From positions 496,001 to 560,000 of the forward strand of contig PNKY01000002.1 in NCBI GenBank assembly GCA_013822765.1: 64,000 nt of DNA. The letters run 5' to 3'. Source of the DNA: Rhodospirillum sp. (GTDB lineage: Bacteria > Pseudomonadota > Alphaproteobacteria > Dongiales > Dongiaceae). Shown here in pieces: positions 1 through 10,374 of the stretch. Made by a program: the position numbers and the translations under genes. Within the stretch, counting starts at the first letter, position 1; every line of letters starts with the position of its first letter. The notes beneath the pieces were generated by a model, which saw nothing but the letters and a program-made list of their open reading frames with translations, ran no database searches and had not been told where the DNA came from.

Positions 1-1143
1 GGAGCGCTTGCCGGACTTGGCTAGCTCTTTCTCTTCCTTGATCTTGGCCATCGCGTCGTCGACGTGGCGCGCGAACACGTATTCGGCCTTGCGCTGGTTA
101 TCGAGCGAGATCTCCGGCGCCATCTCGCCTTCGACATTGACGCCCTTCAGCGAGACGCGCAGCGCCTTCAGCGGGCTCGTGATGGCATGCTTCACGGCGG
201 TGCCTTCGAAGCCGCTATGGACCATGCAATCGGCGCACTTCTCGTAGTTGCCGACGCCGTAATCGTCCCAGCGCGTGTCTTCCATCAGCTCCTTGAAGGT
301 CTTGGCGTAGCCTTCGCCGAGCAGGTAACAGGGCCGCTGCCAACCGAACACGTTGCGGGTTGGGTTGGCCCACGGCGTGCATTCGTAGGTCTGGTTGCCG
401 GCCAGGAAGTCGAGGAACAGCGAGGACTGGCTGAACTCCCACTTCTTGCCGTTGCTGCCGCGGCGGAAGATGTCGCGGAACAGCTGCTTGGTGCGCTTGC
501 GGTTGAGGAAATGCTGCTGGTCCGGCGCGCGCTCATAGGCGTAGCCGGGCGAGACGGTGATTCCGTCGACCCCCATCGCCATCACGTCGTCGAAGAAGTT
601 CGCCACGCGCTCGGGGTCGGTGCCGTCGAAGAAGGTGCAATTGATGTTGCAGCGGAAGCCGGCATCCTTCGCCTTTTTGATCGCCTCGACCGCCTTTTCA
701 TAGACGCCCTGCTGGCAGACCGACTTGTCGTGCTCGTCCTTGCTGCCGTCGAGATGGACCGACCAGGTGAAGTACGGCGACGGCTTGTAGTCGTCCATCT
801 TCTTTTCCATCAGCAGCGCATTCGTGCACAGGTACACGAAGCGGCCCTGCTTGATCAGGCCGTCGACGATCTCCGGCAGTTCCTTGTGCAGCAGCGGTTC
901 GCCGCCGGCGATGGAAACCACCGGCGCGCCGCATTCCTCGGCCGCCGCGAGCGCGTCCTTGACCGAGATGCGCTGGTTCAGGATTTCAGCCGGATAATCG
1001 ATCTTGCCACAGCCGGCGCAGGCCAGGTTGCAGCGGAACAATGGCTCCAGCATCAGCACCAACGGGTAGCGCTTCCTGCCGAGCAGGTGCTGCTTCACCA
1101 CGTAGGCGCCGACGCCGATCATCTGTCTCAAAGGAATGGGCAC
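1..1143 (-). CDS. hpnH: Adenosyl-hopene transferase HpnH (radical SAM), 3' end runs off the window
   Basis: Reverse-strand reading from GTG at 1143 gives MPIPLRQMIGVGAYVVKQHLLGRKRYPLVLMLEPLFRCNLACAGCGKIDYPAE..., radical SAM CNLACAGC motif; continues to AKSGKRS at the window edge with no stop. Confidence 0.9.
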   Translation of the reverse strand, partial: MPIPLRQMIGVGAYVVKQHLLGRKRYPLVLMLEPLFRCNLACAGCGKIDYPAEILNQRISVKDALAAAEECGAPVVSIAGGEPLLHKELPEIVDGLIKQGRFVYLCTNALLMEKKMDDYKPSPYFTWSVHLDGSKDEHDKSVCQQGVYEKAVEAIKKAKDAGFRCNINCTFFDGTDPERVANFFDDVMAMGVDGITVSPGYAYERAPDQQHFLNRKRTKQLFRDIFRRGSNGKKWEFSQSSLFLDFLAGNQTYECTPWANPTRNVFGWQRPCYLLGEGYAKTFKELMEDTRWDDYGVGNYEKCADCMVHSGFEGTAVKHAITSPLKALRVSLKGVNVEGEMAPEISLDNQRKAEYVFARHVDDAMAKIKEEKELAKSGKRS

Positions 1144-1180
1144 ACTATGCTCCTTTTTGTCGGACTCTTCTTAAGCCGCG

Positions 1181-2125
1181 CTACTTCGCCGCGACCCGGT
1201 CGTTAGCCTCGAGCTGCGGAGGCAGGCGGAACTTCACATTCTCCGCGATGCCTTCCATCACGCTCAGGCTGATTTGCTTTAGATCCCGCAACTTGGCGAC
1301 CACTTCCTGCACCAGAACATCAGGTGCGGAAGCGCCCGCCGTCACGCCCACCGACTTAACACCGTCGAGCCACCTGGGATCCAGCTGGCCGGCATTCTCG
1401 ATCAGGTGGCTCGGCACGCCGAGCTCTTCGGCGATCTCGCGCAGGCGGTTGGAATTGGACGAGTTCGGCGCGCCGATCACCAGGATCATGTCCACCTGTT
1501 CGGACAACTGTCTGACGGCGCGCTGGCGATTCTGGGTGGCGTAGCAGATGTCCTTGGTGTCCGGACCGACGATCGCGGGGAAGCGCCGCTTCAGCGCCTC
1601 GATCACCTCGCGCGTGTCGTCGACCGACAGGGTGGTCTGGGTCACATAGGCCAGCTTGTTCGGGTCCTTGACGATCAGCTGGTCGACCTCGCCCGCATTC
1701 GAGATGAGCTGAACGCCGCCAGGCACCTGACCCATCGTGCCCTCGACCTCGGGATGGCCGGCATGGCCGATCAGAATCACTTCGCGGTCCTGGGCGGCAT
1801 AGCGCCGGCCCTCGACATGGACCTTGGAGACCAGCGGGCAGGTGGCATCGATGACTTGCAGGTGTCGCGATTCTGCATCCGTCTCGACCGTCTTGCTGAC
1901 GCCGTGCGCGCTGAAAATCGCGATCTTGCCTTCGGGCACTTCGTCGAGCTCCTCGACGAACACGGCACCCTTGGCGCGCAGCGAATCGACCACGTGCCGG
2001 TTGTGCACGATCTCATGGCGGACATAGACCGGGGGACCATAGGTCTCCAGCGCCTTTTCCACGATGTCGATTGCCCGCTCCACCCCGGCGCAAAAGCCGC
2101 GCGGCTGTGCCAAAACTACCTTCAT
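1181..2125 (-). CDS. ispH: 4-hydroxy-3-methylbut-2-enyl diphosphate reductase
   Basis: [27 protein letters not shown]..., typical IspH/LytB; adjacent to hpnH and dxs. Confidence 0.95.
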   Translation of the reverse strand: MKVVLAQPRGFCAGVERAIDIVEKALETYGPPVYVRHEIVHNRHVVDSLRAKGAVFVEELDEVPEGKIAIFSAHGVSKTVETDAESRHLQVIDATCPLVSKVHVEGRRYAAQDREVILIGHAGHPEVEGTMGQVPGGVQLISNAGEVDQLIVKDPNKLAYVTQTTLSVDDTREVIEALKRRFPAIVGPDTKDICYATQNRQRAVRQLSEQVDMILVIGAPNSSNSNRLREIAEELGVPSHLIENAGQLDPRWLDGVKSVGVTAGASAPDVLVQEVVAKLRDLKQISLSVMEGIAENVKFRLPPQLEANDRVAAK

Positions 2126-2450
2126 GATCACCATCTAGTCAGACCAACACCGAACACCCGAAGGGCGTCCCCTAGTGTTGGACTCGGTCAATACCGAACC
2201 TGAACCGGCAGCGGCGCTGACCGATCGATTTTTCTGTAACATAGAACGCCCGCTTTGCCCACCCCAGTTGCGGCACTGCACACACCGGGTTAAGTATTTG
2301 ACATAAAGACCATTAATGTGACTCGGCTATTGTGACATATGGGGTATGCTGGATTTTGCCGGCTGACTTCCCTATAAGCAGCCGATTCGCGGCCAAGATC
2401 ATTCCTAGGCCGTGGGGGACAGCCACGTACACAGAGTGAGAAGCATTATC

Positions 2451-4370
2451 GTGACCGCTGCCAGCAAGACGCCGCTCCTCGATCGCATCAAGACGCCGGC
2501 CCACCTGCGTCAACTTGACCCAAGCCAGCTTCGCCAGGTCGCCGACGAGTTGCGGCAGGAAACCGTCGATGCGGTTTCCGTGACCGGCGGTCACCTTGGC
2601 GCGGGCCTTGGCGTGGTCGAACTGACGACAGCCATCCATTACGTCTTCGACACCCCGTACGACCGCCTGATCTGGGACGTCGGCCACCAGGCCTATCCGC
2701 ACAAGATCCTGACCGGCCGGCGCGACCGCATCCGCACCATTCGCCAGGGCGGCGGCCTCTCCGGTTTCACCAAGCGATCGGAATCCGAATACGACCCGTT
2801 CGGCGCGGCGCACTCCTCGACCTCGATTTCCGCTGGCCTCGGCATGGCGGTGGCGAGCGAGATGATGGGCCGCAAGCGCAACGTGATCGCGGTGATCGGC
2901 GATGGCGCGATGAGCGCCGGCATGGCCTACGAGGCGATGAACAACGCCGGTTCGCGAGACACGCGCCTGATCGTCATCCTGAACGACAACGATATGTCGA
3001 TCGCGCCGCCGGTCGGCGCGCTCAGTTCCTATCTGTCGCGCTCTCTCTCTTCGACGTCGTTCCGCTCGCTGCGCCATGTCGCGAAGGACATCTCCAAGAT
3101 CCTGCCGCGCCCGTTCCAGCGCGCGGCCCAGCAGGCCGAAGAATTCGCCCGCGGCATCATCGCTGGCGGCGGCACTTTGTTCGAGGAACTCGGCTTCTAC
3201 TATGTCGGTCCGATCGACGGCCACAACATGGAGCACCTGGTCCCGATCCTGCAGAACCTCGCCAACTCGGACGAGCCTGGCCCGGTGCTGGTCCATTGCG
3301 TGACCCAGAAGGGCAAGGGTTACGGCCCCGCCGAAGCCTCCGCCGACAAGTATCACGGCGTAGTGAAGTTCGACGTCGCCACCGGCGCGCAGCAGAAATC
3401 GACGCCCAAGGCGCCGAGCTATACCGGCGTGTTCGCCAAGGCGCTGATCGCCGAGGCCAAGGCCGATGACCGCATAATCGCGGTCAACGCGGCGATGCCG
3501 TCCGGCACCGGCCTCGATGCGTTCGGCAAGGCGTTCCCGGAGCGCACCTTCGATGTCGGCATCGCCGAGCAGCATGCTGTGACATTTTGCGCCGGCGCCG
3601 CGACGGAGGGTATGAAGCCCTTCGCCGTTATCTATTCGACGTTCCTGCAACGGGCCTATGACCAGGTTGTTCATGACGTGGCGATTCAAAGCCTCCCCGT
3701 GCGTTTCGCGATGGATCGCGCGGGTCTGGTCGGCGCGGACGGGCAGACTCACGCGGGCAGCTTCGACATCGCCTATCTTGGCTGCCTCCCGAACTTCGTG
3801 ATCATGGCGCCGGCGGACGAATTGGAGCTGATGCATATGGTGGCCACCGCCGCCGACATCGACGACCGACCCTCGGCTTTCCGCTACCCACGCGGCGAGG
3901 GCATCGGCCTGCAGTTGCCGGAGCGCGGCACCGTGCTGCCGATCGGCAAGGGCCGCATCCTGAAAGAGGGCACCAAGGTCGCGATCCTCAATTTCGGCAC
4001 GCGCCTGCAGGAATGCCTGAAGGCGGCGGAGGATCTGGGCGCCAAGGGCTTGTCCACCACGGTCGCGGATGCGCGCTTCTGCAAGCCGCTGGACGAGGAC
4101 CTGGTGGCGCGCCTGGCGCGCGAACACGAGGTGTTGATCACCATCGAGGAAGGCGCCATTGGCGGCTTCGGCTCGCACGTCCTACATTACCTGTCCCATG
4201 CGGGCTTGCTGGACGGCGGGTTGAAGGTGCGGCCGATGGTGCTGCCCGACCTCTTCATCGACCATGACTCGCCGCAGAAGCAATATGACGTCGCCCGTCT
4301 GAACGCCCCCCACATCGTGGACCAGGCGCTGCAGGCTCTCGGCATCGCGCAGAAGGTCGTTCGACTGTGA
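2451..4370 (+). CDS. dxs: 1-deoxy-D-xylulose-5-phosphate synthase
   Basis: ORF 2412..4370; [42 protein letters not shown] at 2451 is the likely start. Confidence 0.95.
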   Translation: MTAASKTPLLDRIKTPAHLRQLDPSQLRQVADELRQETVDAVSVTGGHLGAGLGVVELTTAIHYVFDTPYDRLIWDVGHQAYPHKILTGRRDRIRTIRQGGGLSGFTKRSESEYDPFGAAHSSTSISAGLGMAVASEMMGRKRNVIAVIGDGAMSAGMAYEAMNNAGSRDTRLIVILNDNDMSIAPPVGALSSYLSRSLSSTSFRSLRHVAKDISKILPRPFQRAAQQAEEFARGIIAGGGTLFEELGFYYVGPIDGHNMEHLVPILQNLANSDEPGPVLVHCVTQKGKGYGPAEASADKYHGVVKFDVATGAQQKSTPKAPSYTGVFAKALIAEAKADDRIIAVNAAMPSGTGLDAFGKAFPERTFDVGIAEQHAVTFCAGAATEGMKPFAVIYSTFLQRAYDQVVHDVAIQSLPVRFAMDRAGLVGADGQTHAGSFDIAYLGCLPNFVIMAPADELELMHMVATAADIDDRPSAFRYPRGEGIGLQLPERGTVLPIGKGRILKEGTKVAILNFGTRLQECLKAAEDLGAKGLSTTVADARFCKPLDEDLVARLAREHEVLITIEEGAIGGFGSHVLHYLSHAGLLDGGLKVRPMVLPDLFIDHDSPQKQYDVARLNAPHIVDQALQALGIAQKVVRL

Positions 4371-5005
4371 CATTCAATCGGCGTGGTTTCATGATCGCCG
4401 CAGCAATGCTGGCGATCAGCAGCGGCGTTTCCCCGAGCTTCGCGGCAGCGCAGAGCACTGGTGATCCAAAGGCGATCGTCCAGGGCTTCTATGACGCGCT
4501 CGAAGAAACCATGAAGCAAGGCGACGAGCTCGGTTTCGATGGCCGCTACAAGAAGCTGGAGCCGGTGATCCACGACACCTTCGACGTGCCGGTGATGGCG
4601 AAGATCGCCGTCGGCGCCGAATGGACCAACCTCAAGGCCGACGAGAAAAGCAAGCTGCTGGAGACGTTCGACCGCTACATGGTCACGACCTACGCGGCGC
4701 GCTTCAAGACCGACAAGGGCTTGAAGTTCGAGGTCGGCGAGGTCAAGCAGCCGAAGGAAGATCGCACGCTGGTCGAGACCAAGCTGATCCGCGCCCACGG
4801 CGATCCGGTTGCGCTCAACTACCTGTTCCGGCCCGACGCCAACGGCAGCTGGAAGATCATCGACGTCTATCTGAGCGGCGCGATCTCCGAGATGGCGCGC
4901 ATGCGGTCCGACTTTTCAGCCACCGTCACCGGCGGCGGCGCCGAGGCCCTGATCGCGGCGCTGGAAAAGAAGATCGTCGACATCAAGAAATCGCCGGACC
5001 AATAG
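4367..5005 (+). CDS. hpnM: Hopanoid-associated MlaC/Ttg2D-family protein HpnM
   Basis: Signal peptide then MlaC/Ttg2-type sequence ([25 protein letters not shown]); start overlaps dxs stop. Confidence 0.8.
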   Translation: MTFNRRGFMIAAAMLAISSGVSPSFAAAQSTGDPKAIVQGFYDALEETMKQGDELGFDGRYKKLEPVIHDTFDVPVMAKIAVGAEWTNLKADEKSKLLETFDRYMVTTYAARFKTDKGLKFEVGEVKQPKEDRTLVETKLIRAHGDPVALNYLFRPDANGSWKIIDVYLSGAISEMARMRSDFSATVTGGGAEALIAALEKKIVDIKKSPDQ

Positions 5006-5037
5006 GTCCGACGCGGCCCCACCCACCATAGCCTGGC

Positions 5038-7626
5038 TCAAGCAGTCGCGGGGACACTCGAGGCGGCCGGCGGCGGGCCGAGCAGCGCCGGCATCAGGCT
5101 GAAGATGCTGAGCAGCGTCATCGCGATGCCGGTCAACAGCACGATGCCCATGCTGGCGGTGCCGAGATGGCCCGAGACCGCGAGGCTGGCGAAGGACGAG
5201 CCGGTGGTCAGGCCGCTGAACAGGACACCGCGCGCCGTGCTGGTCTGCAGCGGGCCGCTGATGCCGTTGCGCCAATTGACCACGAAATAGATGTTGAAGG
5301 CGACGCCAATGCCGAGCAGCAGCGGCAGCGCGATGATGTTGGCGAAGTTGAGCTGCAGCCCGATTAGCCAGCAGATGATCGCCGTCGCCAGCGCCGCGGC
5401 CGCCAGGGGTACCAGCACCATCAGCACGTCGGTCATGCGCCGCAGGATGAGGAACAGCAGCACCGCCATGCTGGCCAGCGCCAGCAGGGTCGCGATCTCG
5501 AACGCGCGCGCGACAGCCCGGCCGGATTCGTAGATCTGCACGGCGGAGCCGCTCGCTTCCGGCGCCACCGTGCGCACCGCGGCGATGAATCGCTCCAGCA
5601 CCGCGTTGTCGTTGCTGTCGCCGGCGGGGATCACCAGAACGCGCGCCTGGCCGTCGGCCGCGATCCAGTCGTTGCGGATCTCCGGCGGTAGCGTTTCGAC
5701 GGTCAAGGCCTTGGCTGTCAGCGCTGTTTTCAGCGCTTCGAGGCGCGGCTTCAGCGTGGACAGCAGCACGCGGTCGAGCCGCTGCAGGAACGCATCGTCG
5801 GAATCCGCCGCCTGGTCGAGCAGCCGCGCCAGCTGTTGCGCAATGTCGGAGGAGGCAACGGCCTCGCGCAGCTTCACGGCGGTCTTGCGCAGGGACGCGC
5901 GCACTTCATCCGCCGTCGGCGGCGCTGCGATGTCGAGCGGATCGAGGCTCAATCCCACCAGGTCGTTGAGGTCCTGGATGATCGTGAGCTTCGCCTCCTG
6001 GTCCTTGGGCACGAAGCTGTTAGCGGTCAGCACCAGGTTGACTTCGCGCAGCTTGCTGAGCTTCTCCGCCAGCGCCTGCGCCTCTCCGATACCGGGCGTA
6101 AGGATCTCGATATTGTAGGGCGTGCGCAGCGGGTCCTTCATCAGATCGACCATGCTGGCAACCGATTCGACCTTCGGATCCTTGAGATGCAGCGGGTTGA
6201 AATCGAAGCGCAGCGCGAGCGCGGCAAAGATGCCGACGACGCCGATCGCCGCCCAACTGCCAAGCACCAGCCAACGGCGACGCAGCAGGAACGCGTCGAC
6301 CGGCTCGGCCCAAGGAAAGCCCATGTCGAGCGGTTGGCTCTTCGGCGGGAACAGCTTCAGCAGGGCCGGCAGCAGAGTGAGGTTCAGCAGCAATGTGATC
6401 GCCATGCCGGCGGCCGCAATCAGCCCGAGTTCGGATACGCCCTTGTAGTCGGTCGGCAGGAAGGAGAGGAAACCGGCGGCGATCGCGATGGCGGCGAGCG
6501 TCAAGGGCCGCGCCATGAAGCGGCCGGTGCGCGGCAGCGCGCTGCCATCGTCCGCGATGAAGCGCTCCTGCCCGTAGCGCACGCCGAACTGGATCCCGAA
6601 GTCGATCGACAGGCCGATGAACATGACGGCGAAAGCGATCGATACCAGGTTGAGCGATCCGATGGCCAGCGCCGTGAAGCCGAAGGTCCAGATGAGGCCC
6701 ACGATCAGCGTTCCGAAACACGCGATGATGAGCCTGACCGAGCGCAACGCGGCGAACAGCAGGCCGAGCACCAGCACGATGGAAAGGAACAGCGCCCAGC
6801 CCATGCCTTCGGCGACGGTGCCGAACTCCTCGTCGTTCAGCGGCACCTGTCCGGTCAGGCGCACGGTCACGCCGTGATTGGGGTCGAGGGCGAGCTCACG
6901 CACCATGTCGCGCACGGCGGCGGTGGCCTTGGCGCCGGGCTGCAACGCCTGGAAATCGCGCTTGGGCTGGGCCAGGATCAGCTTGCGCAGCTCACGAGGA
7001 TCGACTGGCCGGTCGACCATCAGGCAGCGCCAGCAGAGCGGCACCTCGCTGCCGGTCAGGGTGGAACTCATGGACTCCGAGATGAGCGACAGCGGCCGCT
7101 CGAGCGAGGCGAAGTCGGTCGCCTTCTGCGCAACGCCTTCCATCGCCAGCGACAGCACGTCGAACAGGCCGCGCAGGCTGGGATCCGCCGCCAGGCTGCC
7201 GACGAAGCCCTGCGCACGGATCACCGAGCTCGAGGTCTGCTCCAAATCCTTGGTCGGCAGCAGCATCATGCCGTACTGGTCGAAGAAGTGGCCGCCGTCC
7301 GCACGCCGCACGGTGGCGAACAGGTCGGTGCGCTCCTGCATCTTCGCGAACAGGGCGGCCGCCGCGTTCTCCGCCGTGTCGGGATTCTCGCCGTCGACCA
7401 TCACCACCAGCAGGCCGACATTCTGCGGGAAGGCGGCGTTGATGTGCGCCATCTGCCGCTTCCACGGCAGCTCGGCGTTGATCATGCGCGCGGTGTCGGT
7501 GTCCATGGTGAGCGTGCGCGCGGTGTACAGCACAGCCGCGACAGTCAGCGCCAGGGCAAGGGCGACCACCAGCTTGGCATGGTCGATGGCCCAGGCCACC
7601 GATCGTTCGACGATACGCTCGAGCAT
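5038..7626 (-). CDS. hpnN: Hopanoid transporter HpnN (RND/MMPL family)
   Basis: 862 aa with two MMPL-type transmembrane blocks; next to hpnM. Confidence 0.85.
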   Translation of the reverse strand: MLERIVERSVAWAIDHAKLVVALALALTVAAVLYTARTLTMDTDTARMINAELPWKRQMAHINAAFPQNVGLLVVMVDGENPDTAENAAAALFAKMQERTDLFATVRRADGGHFFDQYGMMLLPTKDLEQTSSSVIRAQGFVGSLAADPSLRGLFDVLSLAMEGVAQKATDFASLERPLSLISESMSSTLTGSEVPLCWRCLMVDRPVDPRELRKLILAQPKRDFQALQPGAKATAAVRDMVRELALDPNHGVTVRLTGQVPLNDEEFGTVAEGMGWALFLSIVLVLGLLFAALRSVRLIIACFGTLIVGLIWTFGFTALAIGSLNLVSIAFAVMFIGLSIDFGIQFGVRYGQERFIADDGSALPRTGRFMARPLTLAAIAIAAGFLSFLPTDYKGVSELGLIAAAGMAITLLLNLTLLPALLKLFPPKSQPLDMGFPWAEPVDAFLLRRRWLVLGSWAAIGVVGIFAALALRFDFNPLHLKDPKVESVASMVDLMKDPLRTPYNIEILTPGIGEAQALAEKLSKLREVNLVLTANSFVPKDQEAKLTIIQDLNDLVGLSLDPLDIAAPPTADEVRASLRKTAVKLREAVASSDIAQQLARLLDQAADSDDAFLQRLDRVLLSTLKPRLEALKTALTAKALTVETLPPEIRNDWIAADGQARVLVIPAGDSNDNAVLERFIAAVRTVAPEASGSAVQIYESGRAVARAFEIATLLALASMAVLLFLILRRMTDVLMVLVPLAAAALATAIICWLIGLQLNFANIIALPLLLGIGVAFNIYFVVNWRNGISGPLQTSTARGVLFSGLTTGSSFASLAVSGHLGTASMGIVLLTGIAMTLLSIFSLMPALLGPPPAASSVPATA

Positions 7627-7633
7627 GCGGGTC

Positions 7634-9283
7634 TCAGATTTCCCGGTAGAGCAACAGTGTGAGGGCCGTGAGGCAGAAGAAGGTCGGCCACAGCCAGCCG
7701 GCGATCACCTTGGCCCGGCCGTCTTCCAGGCGCAACTCCAGCCAGCGGGTCCAGCCCGACCAGATGGCGAACACGGCCAGCGGCATGTGGGTCATCTCCA
7801 GCAGCAGCAGCTCTTTGACATTGGCGATGGAATGCGAGTGCGTCAGCAGCATCATACCGCCGAGCGCACAGATGAGGGGAAATACATATTTCGCCCAGCC
7901 GCTCCGCATCACCTGGTTGCGTACGCTCCATTCGAATGCGGCGAACGCCGTCATCAGAACCATGAAGGTCTTGTGCTGGATGAACTCCGGATCCCTCAGG
8001 GAGTCCGTCAGCGACAAGCTGCCGGTCGGCCAGCCCTCCGCCTCGGAGCGGAGGAACAGGAAACCGGCGAGCACGATCAGCAGCAGCGGCCAATGCCGCG
8101 CCCACGGCGCCTTCCCGGATTTCTCCACAAACACCAGGATGCCCATGACCAATACGATCGCGCCGGCCACATGATGATTGTATTCCGACCACGCAATGTC
8201 GGCCGCATTGCGCGGCAACGGCGCGCCGGCGCCCGGCACATAAGCCTGAAGCGTCGGCGGCTTGTTCTCCGCCTTCTCCTCGGCCAGCGTCTTCTGCTCT
8301 TCATAGAAGGCGAGGGTGTCGCGGCTCGGGCTGGTCAGCGCGGGCAGTTTCGGCTCCAGCCGTTCCGTGATCTCGCTCAGGCTGACCCGGTCGCGCGTCA
8401 GGTCGATGGCCGGCGGCAGCGAGGTCATGGAGGCGGCGACGAAGAACATCGTGATGCCGACACCCAGCTCAACCTCCGCGAAGCGGCGCAGGCGCAGGAT
8501 CGATCCTTGCGGATTGTTGGCAAGGCTGCGCACCACCCGGAAATTGCCATAGCCGAGGGCGAGCAGGCCGAAGAACAGGGTGGTCTTGGTGGCCAGCATC
8601 ATGCCGTAGGCGGTGCCGTATATCGCATCGACGCTGCCGACGTAGTGCACCAGCATGCCGACGCCGGAAAACGTGATGGCGCCGACCGACAGCATCGACA
8701 ACAGGGAATAGCGCGCGCCGACCTGTCTGCGCATTGCGCCGCCCGGCAGCCGGCGCATCGCCGACAGGAAGCAGGGCAACCCGCCGATCCACACCGCCGC
8801 GCCGGCGTGATGCAGCGCGGTGATGCCGACCAAGAGTCCGCGATCCTCGATCCGCGCCGCGGCATGGCTGGTGGCGACCCCGGCGCTGAGGTCGACGAGC
8901 GCCAGCGCCAACAGCAGCGGCACGCTCGGACTCTTGCCATGGAGCAGCGCCAGCATCAGCAGCGCGCCAACGATCCGGACGCTCTGCGCGATGGCATAGT
9001 CACCGCCGACCGCTTCGCCGATCGTGATCTCCGCGGTGCCGGCAAGGATGGTGACCTGCATGACCAACAGCACGCCGACCGAGATCAGCAGCGCCCAGGC
9101 GAAGCGGCGCGTCAGTTGGATGACGCGCGGCGCCAGCTTCGCCCCGTCCGCCGCGCCATGCCCCAGCGGCACGGCCACCAGGGCGAGGAAGGCGATGCTG
9201 CCGAGGGTCAGGCACTGCGCGGTGCGCGCCACGCCGGAGAGCAGGACGCTCGCGAACCCGAATATGTCCAGGAGCAGATCCAT
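7634..9283 (-). CDS. copD: Copper resistance D-domain membrane protein
   Basis: Polytopic membrane protein, CopD-like HHAGAAVWIGGLPCF; directly downstream of copC. Confidence 0.8.
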   Translation of the reverse strand: MDLLLDIFGFASVLLSGVARTAQCLTLGSIAFLALVAVPLGHGAADGAKLAPRVIQLTRRFAWALLISVGVLLVMQVTILAGTAEITIGEAVGGDYAIAQSVRIVGALLMLALLHGKSPSVPLLLALALVDLSAGVATSHAAARIEDRGLLVGITALHHAGAAVWIGGLPCFLSAMRRLPGGAMRRQVGARYSLLSMLSVGAITFSGVGMLVHYVGSVDAIYGTAYGMMLATKTTLFFGLLALGYGNFRVVRSLANNPQGSILRLRRFAEVELGVGITMFFVAASMTSLPPAIDLTRDRVSLSEITERLEPKLPALTSPSRDTLAFYEEQKTLAEEKAENKPPTLQAYVPGAGAPLPRNAADIAWSEYNHHVAGAIVLVMGILVFVEKSGKAPWARHWPLLLIVLAGFLFLRSEAEGWPTGSLSLTDSLRDPEFIQHKTFMVLMTAFAAFEWSVRNQVMRSGWAKYVFPLICALGGMMLLTHSHSIANVKELLLLEMTHMPLAVFAIWSGWTRWLELRLEDGRAKVIAGWLWPTFFCLTALTLLLYREI

Positions 9284-9295
9284 CGCCGTCGGGAA

Positions 9296-9664
9296 TCAGT
9301 TGCCTACCACGAAGGGAATGTCGCCGCGGGTGATGTGCCCGTCGATCGCCAGCACCTGCCAGCGCAGCACATAGGCGCCGGGGGTGAGCGCGCCGGTGGT
9401 GCCCGCAACGACGTTGGGATCGCCGGCCTGGTCGATCGGTACGTCGGTCTTGCCACCGGCCGGCACCATCACCTGCAGGCGCGAGCGCACCTTGTCGATG
9501 CGGGAATTGAACTCGATGCGGACGGGCAACTCGCCGGGCGCGACATGCTCATTGGCGGTCGGGCTCGCCGAGACGATGACGGCATGCGCCCAGGCCGGCG
9601 CCGCCGCTGCAGCAATGCCGGCAGCGACCGCGACTGCGGCGAAATTTCCTATATATTTCCGCAT
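9296..9664 (-). CDS. copC: Copper resistance protein CopC
   Basis: Signal peptide, AWAHAVIVSASPTANEHV...PGAYVLRWQVLAIDGHITRGDIPF, CopC domain. Confidence 0.85.
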   Translation of the reverse strand: MRKYIGNFAAVAVAAGIAAAAAPAWAHAVIVSASPTANEHVAPGELPVRIEFNSRIDKVRSRLQVMVPAGGKTDVPIDQAGDPNVVAGTTGALTPGAYVLRWQVLAIDGHITRGDIPFVVGN

Positions 9665-9719
9665 CTTGGACTTCCCCCACGGACGACCGTAGGGTTCTTA
9701 GCAGAGCTTACGCCGCTTG

Positions 9720-10325
9720 TCATCGCGGCGATGCGCCAGCCTCGCCATTGAAAACGGCCGTGGGGTCGCCACCCTGCGCGGCGACGAGGCTGGTGACCCA
9801 GCCGCGGAGAAATTGTCGCAGGCTGAGGCCCAGGGCGGAGATATCGGAGACGCGATAGCCGGTGGCGGTCGGCCGCAGGGTCCATTCCACCTTGATCTCG
9901 CCGAAGCGCGGCACATCGGCGGTGCTGAGGACGTGGCGGTTGCCGTCGGCGTCGATTCGCAGGCCGCGCAAGGCGATGGTCAGGGCCGGCATGTCCTTGC
10001 CCGCGCGCCGCGCCAGCAGTCCGAGCTGGCGCTCCAACTGCGCGCCCACCTCGCTCAGGCCACCGGCATCGAGCTTGGCGCCGTAGTGCCCGATCGCATA
10101 GCGGGTCAGGCTCGGCCAATCGATCGCATCGCGGATCAGGATGTCCAACGCATCGCTGGCCTTGCCGGAGACCGGCGGCTTCGCCAGGACGAGCGCGCGC
10201 TCGATCTGGTCCTGCAGGAATCGCGCGGCGGGAGTCGTGGTCGGGCGCTCGTGCGCCGCGGCGGGGCCGCAGAAGAGCGCGATAGCGGCCGCGAGGCCGA
10301 TGAGACGGATTTGACTCGGGCGCAT
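9720..10325 (-). CDS. Second MlaC/Ttg2D (HpnM-like) periplasmic protein
   Basis: ATG at 10325: MRPSQIRLIGLAAAIALFCGPAAAHERPT..., later VEWTLRPTATGYRVSDISALGLSLRQFLRGWVTSLV, typical MlaC C-terminus. Confidence 0.75.
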   Translation of the reverse strand: MRPSQIRLIGLAAAIALFCGPAAAHERPTTTPAARFLQDQIERALVLAKPPVSGKASDALDILIRDAIDWPSLTRYAIGHYGAKLDAGGLSEVGAQLERQLGLLARRAGKDMPALTIALRGLRIDADGNRHVLSTADVPRFGEIKVEWTLRPTATGYRVSDISALGLSLRQFLRGWVTSLVAAQGGDPTAVFNGEAGASPR

Positions 10326-10374
10326 GGTTCCGGCACATCGTGCCGCAGCTTTTCGGCCGGCAAAAGGGGGCTTC

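Noticed and set aside
2313-4178. 621-aa minus-strand ORF opposite dxs
   Set aside because: Antisense shadow of a clear dxs gene; Arg/His/Ala-rich composition typical of GC-rich spurious ORFs
5836-9751. Long plus-strand ORFs (608 and 957 aa) opposite hpnN/copD/copC
   Set aside because: Antisense to well-supported coding genes; low-complexity composition without recognisable domains
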